Positions 19,187 to 27,594 of a DNA stretch of 64,000 nt are shown one piece after another. The notes under the pieces are model-generated. The model ran no database searches. It was given only the letters and a program-made list of their open reading frames with translations, and was not told the DNA's origin. Origin of the DNA: Hymenobacter sp. H14-R3. GTDB taxonomy: Bacteria; Bacteroidota; Bacteroidia; Cytophagales; Hymenobacteraceae. Made by a program: the position numbers and the translations under genes. Every line of letters begins with the position of its first letter. Within the stretch, counting starts at the first letter, position 1. The stretch covers positions 140,334 through 204,333 of the forward strand of contig NZ_JASITD010000002.1 of NCBI RefSeq assembly GCF_030063445.1, in the 5' to 3' direction.

Positions 19187-19220
19187 CGGGCAGCCCCTCC
19201 CCTGCGGGGGTGGGCTGCCC
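19187..19220 (+). terminator. Intergenic hairpin inside the redox operon
   Basis: GGGCAGCCC (19187-19195) pairs with GGGCTGCCC (19212-19220), with extra CTCCCC/GGGG pairing. There is no T-run. It lies between the FAD oxidoreductase and the Fe-S protein and could attenuate read-through or separate two transcripts. Confidence 0.45.
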
Positions 19221-19227
19221 GGCACCG

Positions 19228-19237
19228 TACTTTAAAA
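19228..19237 (+). promoter_or_regulatory. TACTTTAAAA box, nine bases before the Fe-S protein start
   Basis: The same ten bases occur at 28450, also exactly nine bases upstream of an ATG (arsenosugar AhpD-like gene). It resembles the -7 box TAnnTTTG. Shared sequence and spacing suggest a common promoter type. Confidence 0.5.
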
Positions 19238-19246
19238 TTCTTTCCT

Positions 19247-20599
19247 ATGCAAGACCTCCTCGCTCCTTCCTTGGCCCTGGCACAGCCGCCAGCGGCCGCC
19301 ACGCCACCCGGCGAAAAACCGGCCCTGGCGGCCGTGGCCCTGGGCCTGCTGGCGCTGCTGGTAGCCGCCGCCGATGCCGACCACAACCGGGCCCGACTGA
19401 GCCTGTACGCGGCCCTGGCACTGGTGAGCGGCGGCGCGCTGAGCTGGGCCTGGCTGGCGTTTGGGCGCACGGAAGCCGGCTGGCACCCGCACGACCTTTG
19501 GCGGCGGGCCAGTACCAGCCGGGGCACCGCGGCCTGGGCTACCGGCCTGGCCCTCACGGGCTTCTACGTAGTACTGTACTGGTTTCCGTGGCTGCTCGAA
19601 AACCTCATTAGGGCGCTCGACCCGTTCAGCCAGTGGCTGCGGCACCGGCCGGCCGACCAGTGGCTGCTCTACGGCACGTTCTACACGCTGGCGGTGCTGG
19701 TGCTGGGGGGGCGGGCGCTGTGGAAATACCGCTTTTCGCGCTACCACCTGGCGCGCACCGCCTCGGTAATGTTCTTCCAGCTGGGCTTCAGCTTTTTGCT
19801 GCCGGGGCTGCTGCTGGCAATGCAGCAGCCCGAGTATTACTTCTCGTATTTCTGGCCTTTGAAGTACGACTACCTCTTTCCCGACACCATTGGCAAGCTG
19901 CTGCACGGCGGCGGGCTAGGCGTGTTTATGGTGTTTTGGGGGGTAGTAATGTCGTTTTTGGCCACGCCGGTGCTCACCTATTTCTTCGGCAAGCGCTGGT
20001 ACTGCTCCTGGGTGTGCGGCTGCGGCGGCCTGGCCGAAACCGCCGGCGATGCCTACCGCCACCTCTCCGACAAAAGCCGGCAGGCCTGGCGCTGGGAAGT
20101 GCGCCTCCTCTATCCCATTCTGGGGCTGATAGTGCTGCTCACGGCGCTGCTGTGGGTGGGGGCCTCGGGGGCGGTGCCGGCGCTGGGCGTGGTTACGGGG
20201 CCGCTGGGGCAGTTTTATGGCTTTGCGATTGGCAGCGTGTTTTCGGGTATTGTGGGCGTGGGCTTTTATCCGCTCATGGGTAGCCGGGTGTGGTGCCGCT
20301 TTGGCTGCCCCATGGCCGCCTACCTGGGCCTGCTGCAAAAGCACTTCTCGCGCTTCCGCATCAGCACCAACGGCGGGCAGTGCATCTCGTGCGGCAACTG
20401 CTCCAACGCCTGCGAAATGGGCATCGACGTGAAGCAGTATGCCCAGCGGGGCGAGCCCATTGTGCGGGCGGCCTGCGTGGGCTGCGGCCTCTGCGCCACC
20501 GCCTGCCCCCGCGGCGTGCTCAGCCTGGAAAATGGCCCGCGCGCGGGCCGGCTGGCGGCTTCGGCGTTCATTCACGCCGATTCGTTGCGAATTTTGTAG
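19247..20599 (+). CDS. NapH/CcoG-like polytopic 4Fe-4S membrane protein
   Basis: A 450-residue membrane protein with about eight helices (segments near 22-40, 60-75, 105-125, 155-180, 220-240, 290-310, 320-345). Cysteine motifs 'WYCSWVCGCGG' and 'VWCRFGCPMA' between helices are typical of NosR/NapH/CcoG proteins. The C-terminal domain carries two [4Fe-4S] ferredoxin motifs: 'CISCGNCSNACEMG' and 'CVGCGLCATACPRG'. It should pass electrons between the membrane and a soluble partner, perhaps the FAD oxidoreductase just upstream. Its role in arsenic metabolism is inferred from location only; similar proteins recur next to ArsS in other genomes as far as I recall. Confidence 0.85.
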   Translation: MQDLLAPSLALAQPPAAATPPGEKPALAAVALGLLALLVAAADADHNRARLSLYAALALVSGGALSWAWLAFGRTEAGWHPHDLWRRASTSRGTAAWATGLALTGFYVVLYWFPWLLENLIRALDPFSQWLRHRPADQWLLYGTFYTLAVLVLGGRALWKYRFSRYHLARTASVMFFQLGFSFLLPGLLLAMQQPEYYFSYFWPLKYDYLFPDTIGKLLHGGGLGVFMVFWGVVMSFLATPVLTYFFGKRWYCSWVCGCGGLAETAGDAYRHLSDKSRQAWRWEVRLLYPILGLIVLLTALLWVGASGAVPALGVVTGPLGQFYGFAIGSVFSGIVGVGFYPLMGSRVWCRFGCPMAAYLGLLQKHFSRFRISTNGGQCISCGNCSNACEMGIDVKQYAQRGEPIVRAACVGCGLCATACPRGVLSLENGPRAGRLAASAFIHADSLRIL

Positions 20600-20644
20600 G
20601 GCATCTGCGCGGGCAGCCTCCCTTTCTTTTTCTCCTCTCTTTTC

Positions 20645-22108
20645 ATGCTTCTTCTCGCCACCGGGCTGGTCGTTGTCTACGGCCTGTGCCTGGTATTTAT
20701 GCTGGGCTTCAGCCTCACGCAGGGGCAGCTTACCTGGCTGGCGCGCCGGGCGCGGCCCCTGCCCCCGCCGCCCGCGCCCGCCGTGTGGCCCTCGGTAACG
20801 GTGCAGCTGCCCCTCTACAACGAGCGCAACGTGGTGGAGCGCCTGCTCGATGCCGCCGCCGCGCTCGACTACCCGGCCGACCGCCTGCTCATCCAGGTGC
20901 TCGACGACTCGACCGATGCGGGCGTGGCCCTGGCCGCCGCCCGCGTGGCGCACTACCGGGCGGCGGGCCACCGCATTGCCCACGTGCGCCGGCCCACCCG
21001 CCAGGGCTACAAGGCCGGCGCGCTGGCCCACGGCTTGGCCGAAACCGACGCGGAGTTTATTGCCATCTTCGACGCCGATTTTCTGCCCGAGCCGGATTTT
21101 CTGCGGCGTGTTATTCCCTACTTCACCAGCCCCGACATTGGGATGGTGCAAACCCGTTGGGGCCACCTCAACGAGCACGACTCGCTGCTTACGCGCCTCC
21201 AGGCGTTTGGGCTGAACGCGCATTTTCTGGTGGAGCAGGTGGGGCGGCAGGCCGGCGGGCACTTCCTCAACTTCAACGGCACGGGCGGCGTGTGGCGGCG
21301 CGCCTGCATCACGGACGCCGGCGGCTGGCACGCCGACACCCTCACCGAAGACCTCGACCTGAGCTACCGCGCCCAGCTGCGCGGCTGGCGCTTCCGATAC
21401 CTGCCCCAGGTGGTGGCCCCCGCCGAGCTGCCAGCCCACCTCGACGCCCTGCAAGCCCAGCAGCACCGCTGGAACAAGGGCGCCGCCGAAACCGCCCGCA
21501 AGCACCTCGGCCGGGTGTGGCGCACGCCCGGCCTGCCGCTGGCTACCCGGCTGCACGCCACTTTTCACCTGCTCAACAGCTCGGTGTTTGCCGTTATCCT
21601 ACTCATGGCGCTGCTGAGCGTGCCGCTGCTTTTTGTGCGGGCTTACCAACCGGGGTTTGAGCTGGTTTTTCGGCTCGCCGCTGGCTTTGTGCTCACGCTG
21701 CTGCCGCTGGCCTACTATTACTACACCGCCTGGCGGCGGGCGGGGCCGCAGGGTGGCCGCTGGTTTGGGCCGACGTTTCTGCTGTTTTTGGCTTTGTCGA
21801 TGGGCCTGGCCTTGCACAATGCCCGCGCCGTGGTGCAGGGCTGGCTGCGCCGGGCCTCGCCCTTTGTGCGCACGCCCAAGCTGGGGGCAGGCAGGCCCGG
21901 CGAGCCGCCCGCCCGCCACAACCGCCCGCGCCAGGCCGCGCCGCTGCCCCTGGCCGAGGGCGCACTGACGCTCTATTTTCTGGTGGGAATAGCGGCGGGC
22001 TTTTACTACGGCAGCTACGGGCTGCTCCCGTTTCACGGGCTGCTGGTGGCGGGCTTCGGCACGCTCACCGGCTACGGCCTGCGCCAGCAGCTGGGAGCCA
22101 GGGCCTAA
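20645..22108 (+). CDS. Cellulose-synthase-like processive family 2 glycosyltransferase
   Basis: A 487-residue membrane glycosyltransferase. One N-terminal helix is followed by a GT-A domain with 'VTVQLPLYNERNVVERLL', 'IQVLDDSTDAG', 'IFDADFLPEPDF' (D-x-D), 'TEDLDLSYRAQLRGW' (catalytic Asp) and 'QQHRWNKG' (the Q-x-x-RW motif); three to four C-terminal helices follow. These are the D,D,D,QxxRW residues of processive enzymes such as BcsA and glucosylceramide-type synthases. It begins 45 bases after the Fe-S gene. In the arsenosugar setting it may add sugar to a lipid acceptor, but an independent role in polysaccharide synthesis is possible. Confidence 0.87.
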   Translation: MLLLATGLVVVYGLCLVFMLGFSLTQGQLTWLARRARPLPPPPAPAVWPSVTVQLPLYNERNVVERLLDAAAALDYPADRLLIQVLDDSTDAGVALAAARVAHYRAAGHRIAHVRRPTRQGYKAGALAHGLAETDAEFIAIFDADFLPEPDFLRRVIPYFTSPDIGMVQTRWGHLNEHDSLLTRLQAFGLNAHFLVEQVGRQAGGHFLNFNGTGGVWRRACITDAGGWHADTLTEDLDLSYRAQLRGWRFRYLPQVVAPAELPAHLDALQAQQHRWNKGAAETARKHLGRVWRTPGLPLATRLHATFHLLNSSVFAVILLMALLSVPLLFVRAYQPGFELVFRLAAGFVLTLLPLAYYYYTAWRRAGPQGGRWFGPTFLLFLALSMGLALHNARAVVQGWLRRASPFVRTPKLGAGRPGEPPARHNRPRQAAPLPLAEGALTLYFLVGIAAGFYYGSYGLLPFHGLLVAGFGTLTGYGLRQQLGARA

Positions 22109-22322
22109 GACAGCCAGCACTTAAATAGCTGATAAACAGTATTTTACGTAATTTTTTCGGTGAGCCAAAATGTACGCTACACGTTGACTGCGTAAGCCCT
22201 GAAGGAAAAATAAGCGCAATCGGCCAGCTAGTTAACCGGCCCGCCCTCGTATTACGTAGCTAAGCCACCACCCGGCTAGCCCAGCGCGGCAAGCGGTTTT
22301 TGTGGCTCCCTCTCTCCTACCC

Positions 22323-22844
22323 ATGACTCGTTTTTTTTCCTGGCTCGGGGTACTCGCGCTGCTCGGGTTTGTGGCCTGCCAGCGCCGCAAGCCCGACGCC
22401 CCCGCGACCACCAATTCCCTCTATTCAGCCATGCTCAATAGCCTGCTCAAAGAGTCGGTGCCCTTTGTGAGCGTAACCCAGCTGCGGCAGCAACCCGCCC
22501 CCCCGGTGCTGCTCGATACCCGCGAGGCCCCGGAGTTTGCCGTCAGCCACTTGCGCGGGGCGCGGCTGGTAGGCTACGATAAGTTTTCGCTGGCCACCGT
22601 GCAGGATATACCCAAAGATGCGCCCATCGTGGTGTACTGCTCGGTGGGCGTGCGCAGCGAAAAAATCGGCGCGCAGCTAACGCAAGCCGGCTTCACCCAC
22701 GTGCGCAACCTCTACGGTGGCATTTTTGAGTGGGTGAACGAGGGCCAGCCAATAGTAACGGCCGCAAACCAGCCCACCGACCGCGTGCACGCCTACTCGC
22801 CTGCCTGGGGCATCTGGCTCAAGCGCGGCGAAAAGGTGTATTGA
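22323..22844 (+). CDS. Rhodanese-domain lipoprotein
   Basis: A 173-residue protein starting at the ATG at 22323. The signal 'FFSWLGVLALLGFVAC' ends in a lipobox cysteine, so the protein is lipid-anchored outside the cytoplasm. A single rhodanese domain follows, with 'LLDTREAPEFAVSHLRGARLVG' (CH2A-like) and the active-site loop 'VYCSVGVRS'. It would handle persulfide or thiosulfate sulfur, or with its reactive thiol bind oxyanions such as arsenate. The 214 bases before it hold no other gene. It probably closes the plus-strand redox group. Confidence 0.86.
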   Translation: MTRFFSWLGVLALLGFVACQRRKPDAPATTNSLYSAMLNSLLKESVPFVSVTQLRQQPAPPVLLDTREAPEFAVSHLRGARLVGYDKFSLATVQDIPKDAPIVVYCSVGVRSEKIGAQLTQAGFTHVRNLYGGIFEWVNEGQPIVTAANQPTDRVHAYSPAWGIWLKRGEKVY

Positions 22845-22904
22845 AGGATTGGGCCGGGGGGTGAGGCCCCGCACGACCTGCTGCCCACAGCAACCGTTTA
22901 CCCT

Positions 22905-23525
22905 CTACTCCGGCAGCAGGCGGATAATAAAGTTCTTGAGCGGGTTCTTTTTAATAATCGTAACCAACTGACCGTTTGCGTATTGGTATTCGTCCTCGCG
23001 GCCATCGCGCAGGGCCTGCCAACTACCGGCCTTGCCCCAGCTCAGGGCGAAGTAGTCGCCGAAGTATTCGGCAAAGGCCCGCGCCTGGCCCGCTGGCGGC
23101 TCGCCAAAAAACAGGTTGGTAACGGCGTAGCGGATGGGCTGCGTTTCGGTGGCCTTGTAGTGGTGCTTGTACTGGTCGGCCACAATGTCGTAGTGGTCGC
23201 CCTTCCACTCGGCTCTGGACGAAAAATTGCCCTGATTGGTATGCGCCTCCACGGTCGAGAGCAGCAGCTGGCCGTTGCGGAAGCGGTTGGTTACCTGGTA
23301 GTAAATTTTGAGGTGGTAGAACAGGAAGTTCACCTTCACGTCGCTCACCAGCGCGTACGTCACATCGGGGCCCACCGGGGCTTGGCGCGTGGCCGTCATG
23401 GTACCCACCCGCAGGCCCGCCACCTCAATGCCGTAGTGCCGCACCTCGGCCGCAACGGGCCTGGGGGCTTGCGCCACCGCCGCCAAAGGTAGCGCGCTGA
23501 GAAAAAGCAGGCTGGGCACTAACAT
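22905..23525 (-). CDS. DUF3108-like exported protein
   Basis: A 206-residue protein with a Sec signal ('LLFLSALPLAAVAQA'). The ATG at 23525 is preferred to a TTG four codons upstream. The remainder is beta-rich, with repeated aromatic patterns ('YHLKIYYQVTNRFRNG', 'DHYDIVADQYKHHYKA') as in DUF3108/DUF6134-type proteins thought to bind lipids in the periplasm. It lies downstream of arsM on the same strand with a family A hairpin between them, so transcriptional coupling is uncertain. The role is unknown; its position inside the arsenosugar locus is the only functional hint. Confidence 0.72.
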   Translation of the reverse strand: MLVPSLLFLSALPLAAVAQAPRPVAAEVRHYGIEVAGLRVGTMTATRQAPVGPDVTYALVSDVKVNFLFYHLKIYYQVTNRFRNGQLLLSTVEAHTNQGNFSSRAEWKGDHYDIVADQYKHHYKATETQPIRYAVTNLFFGEPPAGQARAFAEYFGDYFALSWGKAGSWQALRDGREDEYQYANGQLVTIIKKNPLKNFIIRLLPE

Positions 23526-23555
23526 TCTTATTTTCAATTATTTATAGTACAAATG

Positions 23556-23665
23556 AACGTCATGCTGAACGCAGGAAAGCATCTCGCATGGGGTGGTAGT
23601 CAACAGGGCTGAACAGCTGCGTTACTGCTGCAAGCGAGATGCTTCCCTGCGCTCTGCATGCCGTT
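23556..23665. repeat. Family A hairpin repeat between arsM and the DUF3108 gene
   Basis: Arms 23556-23587 and 23634-23665 share AACG-CATGC-GA/GCGCAGG-AAGCATCTCGC with four to five mismatches. Confidence 0.75.
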
Positions 23666-23689
23666 TATTTCTAGTCCGCTATTGTGCCC

Positions 23690-24658
23690 TCAGCAACAGC
23701 CGCCGCCGTCGTAGTGGTAGGTGGGGGGCGAGAGGAAGATATCGGCGCGGCGCAGCTGGGCCAGGTTGCCGGCGGTTTTGTCGCACACGGCCAGGGGCTG
23801 GTTTTGCATGAGCACGTGGCCCCGGTGGTCGTCAAAATACGCTTCGCCGCCGTAGTAAATGGCGGTGCGGCCCGTGAAAATGCACGGCCCGTCGGCCGGC
23901 ATCGGGTCCTTAATGGCGCACACTTCCACGCTCTCAATAAAAATCAGTTCGTTGGTGGCGTAGTGCTGGGGCGAGAGCACGCGGTAGGCGCGCTTGGCGC
24001 GCACTTCGATGGTGCCGAAGCCCACTTCAGCAATCAGGTTCAGGTACTGCTGCAAGGGCAGCGAGCCGGTGAGGCAGAGGGCGCGCAGGCGCTCGTCGGC
24101 GCGCAGCTCGTCGCTCATGGGCTGCTCGCAGGTGGGGTCCGATAGCACGAGGCGGCCGTGGGGCTTGAGCACGCGGTAGGTTTCCTGGAGGGCGCGCTTG
24201 AGGTCGTCGAGCTTGAAAATGTTGAACAGGCAGTTTTGGGCCGCCACGTCTACGCTCTCGTCGGCCACGGGCAGGTGCAGGGCATTGCCGGCGCGCAGGT
24301 CCACAAACTCGCTTTTAAACCAATCGTTCTGCTGCTCAGCGGCTTGCATGTTGTCGCGCGAGGCATCGAGCATCTCGCTCACTACGTCTACGCCAATCAC
24401 GGCGCCCGGCCGGCGGCTGAAATACGCAAATTGCAGCAGCTCCATACCGCCGCCCACGCCCACGTAAAGCACGGTGGGCGAGTTGGTTAGGTCGCGCGGG
24501 TTCACGGTGCTGCCGCAGCCGTAGTTCATGCTTAGCATGCGCTGCGGAATGCGGAGGCCGGGCAGCTGCCACACCGGGTTGGTGGTGCAGCAAAGGCCCA
24601 CCTGGGGCTCCTGGGCCGCCTGGCGGTATACATCGGCGGTGGTATCTAAGTAGCTCAT
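23690..24658 (-). CDS. arsM: Arsenosugar-pathway arsenite methyltransferase
   Basis: A 322-residue SAM-dependent methyltransferase. The SAM loop is 'VLYVGVGGGMELL' (about 64-75), with acidic loop 'VIGVDVVSEML'. Candidate As(III)-binding cysteines: the pair Cys23-Cys24 ('GLCCTTNP'), Cys143 ('QNCLFN') and Cys195 ('ALCLTGSL'), the last two matching the conserved pair of ArsM enzymes. After the methyltransferase domain comes a C-terminal extension ending 'YDGGGCC', a further vicinal cysteine pair. It methylates As(III), giving the dimethylated substrate that ArsS adenosylates. It is on the minus strand, flanked by family A hairpins on both sides, so it is probably its own transcript. Confidence 0.9.
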   Translation of the reverse strand: MSYLDTTADVYRQAAQEPQVGLCCTTNPVWQLPGLRIPQRMLSMNYGCGSTVNPRDLTNSPTVLYVGVGGGMELLQFAYFSRRPGAVIGVDVVSEMLDASRDNMQAAEQQNDWFKSEFVDLRAGNALHLPVADESVDVAAQNCLFNIFKLDDLKRALQETYRVLKPHGRLVLSDPTCEQPMSDELRADERLRALCLTGSLPLQQYLNLIAEVGFGTIEVRAKRAYRVLSPQHYATNELIFIESVEVCAIKDPMPADGPCIFTGRTAIYYGGEAYFDDHRGHVLMQNQPLAVCDKTAGNLAQLRRADIFLSPPTYHYDGGGCC

Positions 24659-24733
24659 TTACTGGTTTTTTAGGCAGAAATTCAGGTCTGTACCACGGCG
24701 CTGTCGGCGCGCCAGGGCCAAGGCAGAAAACTA

Positions 24734-24840
24734 ACAGAACGGCATGCTGCACGCAGGCAAGCATCGCGCGCGCAGCAATAATCAAATCGTTGAGCGAAGC
24801 AGGCGCGGTGCTTCCCTGCGTGCAGCATACCGTTCTGTTA
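24734..24840. repeat. Family A hairpin repeat between DUF547 and arsM
   Basis: Arms 24734-24770 and 24804-24840 pair with three mismatches; core GAACGGCATGCTGCACGCAGG. It follows the DUF547 stop by 18 bases on the minus strand and may terminate that transcript before arsM. Confidence 0.8.
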
Positions 24841-24858
24841 TGGCTACTCAACAGCACG

Positions 24859-25671
24859 CTACTGCTTATTCAGATTCCAGTTGTAATCCAGGTAAGAAAT
24901 CTTGGTGTTGCCGTCGATTTTGGTGGTTGAGTAGCGGTTGACCCACTTCACCACCGACTGGCCATTCTTTTCCCAGTCGCCCTTGTACCAATCGAAATAC
25001 TTGGAGAGCTGGGCCGCCGGCTTGCCAATCTTGTTCTTGGCCGGGTCGTTCACAAAGTCGCGGCCCTGGTCGTCGAGCTGCTTTTCGAGTTGGGCGGCGG
25101 TGTAGGCCTCATTGCGCAGGCGGGGGCACGAAATGGACGCGCACACCAGCGTAAAGTGGATGCGCGGGTCGTCGAACTTCTTACGCAAAATGCCGTGCTC
25201 AATGTTGTCGAGGCTCATCTTCTCGCCGCCGATGCTGAAAAACTTGGCCGCCCAGGGCGTAGTCACGAACGGGATTTTGATTTTCGAGCCAATGTCCTTG
25301 ATGCTCTCGACCGGGTAGTGGTTGAGGATGAGGCGGATGGTGTAGGCGTTGTAGGCGTTTATCCAGTAGGCCATCTGGTCGGCCTTGCTCCAGTTGGCGG
25401 CGGGCGGGTTTTTGCTCAGCAGGGCCAGGTACTGGTTAAAGGCTGCTTCATCGGCCTTAAAGCCCTTGTAGTCAACTAGTCCCTGGGCATTGACGTGCTT
25501 TTTGAGCAGCCGGTCGTAGGCGCTGTGGTCCACCACGGCGCTGGCGGCGGGCATGGCGTAGGTGGGCGTTGGCACGGGGTTGAGGCCGGGTACTACCACG
25601 GCCACGGCCGTGAGCGTGCCCGCCGCTAGCACGAGAGCGGCTATGGTCGAGGTTTTCATGAGCTTGTTCAT
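24859..25671 (-). CDS. DUF547-domain exported protein
   Basis: A 270-residue protein starting at the ATG at 25671 (MNKLMKTSTIAALVLAAG), which gives a clean signal peptide or N-terminal anchor. The core 'VDYKGFKADEAAFNQYLALL', 'AYWINAYNAYTIRLILNHYPV' and 'DPRIHFTLVCASISCPRLRNEAY' is the DUF547 signature, including the conserved cysteine and histidine that give the family a papain-like or peptidase-like suspicion. Proteins of this family are frequent companions of ArsS/ArsM loci. It is divergent from the glycosyltransferase at 25880, with the promoter region of both in about 200 bases. Confidence 0.87.
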   Translation of the reverse strand: MNKLMKTSTIAALVLAAGTLTAVAVVVPGLNPVPTPTYAMPAASAVVDHSAYDRLLKKHVNAQGLVDYKGFKADEAAFNQYLALLSKNPPAANWSKADQMAYWINAYNAYTIRLILNHYPVESIKDIGSKIKIPFVTTPWAAKFFSIGGEKMSLDNIEHGILRKKFDDPRIHFTLVCASISCPRLRNEAYTAAQLEKQLDDQGRDFVNDPAKNKIGKPAAQLSKYFDWYKGDWEKNGQSVVKWVNRYSTTKIDGNTKISYLDYNWNLNKQ

Positions 25672-25879
25672 TGGGGTTACATACGGGGAAAGGCCAACAT
25701 AAAGATTAGCGGGTGCAATCTTCCGGGTGCCAGCCCCAGGGCCGGCGGGCGCGGGCAAGCGCGGCGGCCGGTGCTGCAAACGGCTTTTACCGCGCCATTG
25801 GGGAGGCACTTTGGTCCAACCCGCCCTCATCTTCGTTAATTGATGCGGAAATTGCGGCTCCGTAGCCGTTTTGCCAGTT

Positions 25880-26569
25880 ATGCTCAGCGTTATTATTCCC
25901 ACCTACAATGAAGCCGCTAACATTGGCCGGCTAGTGGCCGACCTGCGCCGCCACACCCCGGCCGAGGCGGTCGAGATTCTGGTGGTGGATGCCGGCAGCC
26001 CCGACGGCACTGCCGAGGCTGCCCGCGCCGCCGGGGCCACCGTGCTGCAAGCCCCCCGGCCCGGCCGCGCGGCCCAGCTAAACCACGGGGCCCGGCAGGC
26101 ACGGGGCGAGGTGCTGTATTTCGTGCACGCCGACGTGGGCATTCACCCCGACTACGTGGCCACCATTGCGGCGGCCGTGGCCCAGGGCCACGCGGCGGGC
26201 TGCTACCGCTTCCGGTTCGACTCGGCGCACCCGCTGCTGCGCCTCAACAGCTACGGCACTCGCTTTAAGGGAATTATGAGCCGGGGCGGCGACCAGACGC
26301 TGTTCGTTACGCGGGCGCTATTTGAGCAGCTGGGGGGCTTCGATGAGCAGTTTGTGATAATGGAAGACTTCGAGATTATCCAGCGCATTCGGCGGGTGAC
26401 CGACTTCTACATCGTGCCGCTGAACGTGGTGGTGTCGGCCCGCAAGTACGAAACCAACGGCTGGCTGCGCGTGCAGCTAGCCAACCTCACGGCCTTCGCT
26501 CTTTACTTTCTCAAGCAGCCGCCAACGCGCATTGCGCGCACCTACAAGGCCCTGCTCAACTACCGCTGA
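25880..26569 (+). CDS. TIGR04283-type glycosyltransferase, arsenosugar-associated (copy 2)
   Basis: A 229-residue GT2 protein, paralogous to the one at 9642. Motifs: 'LSVIIPTYNEAANIGRLV', 'ILVVDAGSPDGT', 'GRAAQLNHGARQARGEVLYF', 'VHADVGIHP' and 'MEDFEIIQRIR'. The ATG at 25880 is preferred to a TTG three codons upstream. Its stop codon TGA overlaps the ATG of the epimerase by one base, so translation of the two is probably coupled. It is the better candidate for the pathway-specific arsenosugar transferase because it leads the operon that ends with the ArsS gene. Confidence 0.88.
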   Translation: MLSVIIPTYNEAANIGRLVADLRRHTPAEAVEILVVDAGSPDGTAEAARAAGATVLQAPRPGRAAQLNHGARQARGEVLYFVHADVGIHPDYVATIAAAVAQGHAAGCYRFRFDSAHPLLRLNSYGTRFKGIMSRGGDQTLFVTRALFEQLGGFDEQFVIMEDFEIIQRIRRVTDFYIVPLNVVVSARKYETNGWLRVQLANLTAFALYFLKQPPTRIARTYKALLNYR

Positions 26570-27594
26570 TGCCCCCGCTCCCGCTCCCCCGCGTGCTCGT
26601 GACCGGCGCCAACGGCTTCCTGGGCCGCCACCTCGTGGCCGAGCTGCTGCGCCGTGGCTACCCCGTGCGGGCGCTGGTGCGGCCGGGCGGCGTGGCGAGT
26701 TCGGCCCTGCCGCCCTTGCAGTCGCTGCCCATTGAGGTGTGCGAGCTGGACCTGGCGCAGGTAGTGTACAAGGAGGCTTTGGCCGATACTATCGGCGGTT
26801 GCGGGGCCATTATTCACGCCGCCGCGCTGGCCCAGGTAAATCCTGCCCGCAGCCGGGCCGTGCGGGATACCAATATTTATGGCACCGAGCAGGCGCTGCG
26901 CCTGGCGCGCAAAGGCGGGATTGAGCGCTTCGTGTACGTGGGCACGGCCAACGTCTTCGGCTTCGGCACGAAAGAGCGGCCCGGCGACGAAACCAGGCCC
27001 TACGCTGGCCGCCGCTACGGGCTTGATTATATGGATAGTAAGCGCGCCGCCACCGACCGCGTGCTGGCCGCCGTGGCCCGCGAGCAGCTGCCCGCCGTGC
27101 TGGTGCACCCCACCTTTATGCTGGGCCCCGGCGATGCCCGGCCCACCTCGGGCGCGCTGCTGCTGGCGCTGCGCGCCGGCCAGCTGCCCGGCTACCCGCT
27201 GGGCGGCAAAAACTACGTGCACGTGCGCGATGTGGCCGTGGCCACTGCCAACGCCCTGACCCAGGGCCGGGTGGGCGAGTCGTACATTCTGGGCCATGAA
27301 AACTTGAGCTATAAAGAAGCCTTCGGGCTGATAAGCGGCGTGCTGGGCGTGGTGCCCCCGCGCTGGCCGGTGCTGCCCCCGCTGGCCAATTTCTACGGCG
27401 TGCTCTGCGACCTCAAAGCCCGCCTCACCGGCCGCCCCGCCCAGCTAAATGCCGCCATGGCGGCCGTGGCCAACGATGGCCACTACTTCACCGCCCAAAG
27501 AGCCCGCGCCGAGCTGGCCCTCCCCCAAACACCCATTACCCAAGCCGTGGCCGAGGCCCGCGACTGGTTTATTACGCACGGCTATGCTACCTAA
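26569..27594 (+). CDS. NAD-dependent epimerase/dehydratase (extended SDR)
   Basis: A 341-residue extended short-chain dehydrogenase/reductase. NAD motif 'VLVTGANGFLGRHLVAEL' at the N-terminus, 'IIHAAALAQVNPARS', and the catalytic 'YMDSK' (Tyr-x-x-x-Lys) after 'RRYGLD'. The substrate region 'GALLLALRAGQLPGYPLGGKNYVHVRDVA' is like nucleotide-sugar or sterol-type epimerases. It overlaps the preceding GT2 by one base and the following SDR by 11 bases. In the arsenosugar context it could reduce or epimerise the ribose-derived moiety, which is an inference. Confidence 0.87.
   Translation: MPPLPLPRVLVTGANGFLGRHLVAELLRRGYPVRALVRPGGVASSALPPLQSLPIEVCELDLAQVVYKEALADTIGGCGAIIHAAALAQVNPARSRAVRDTNIYGTEQALRLARKGGIERFVYVGTANVFGFGTKERPGDETRPYAGRRYGLDYMDSKRAATDRVLAAVAREQLPAVLVHPTFMLGPGDARPTSGALLLALRAGQLPGYPLGGKNYVHVRDVAVATANALTQGRVGESYILGHENLSYKEAFGLISGVLGVVPPRWPVLPPLANFYGVLCDLKARLTGRPAQLNAAMAAVANDGHYFTAQRARAELALPQTPITQAVAEARDWFITHGYAT

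Noticed and set aside
19916-21660. Frames of 450-550 codons opposite and alongside the Fe-S and GT2 genes
   Set aside because: They are shadows of the two recognised genes; composition is Ala/Arg/Pro-rich without domain signatures.
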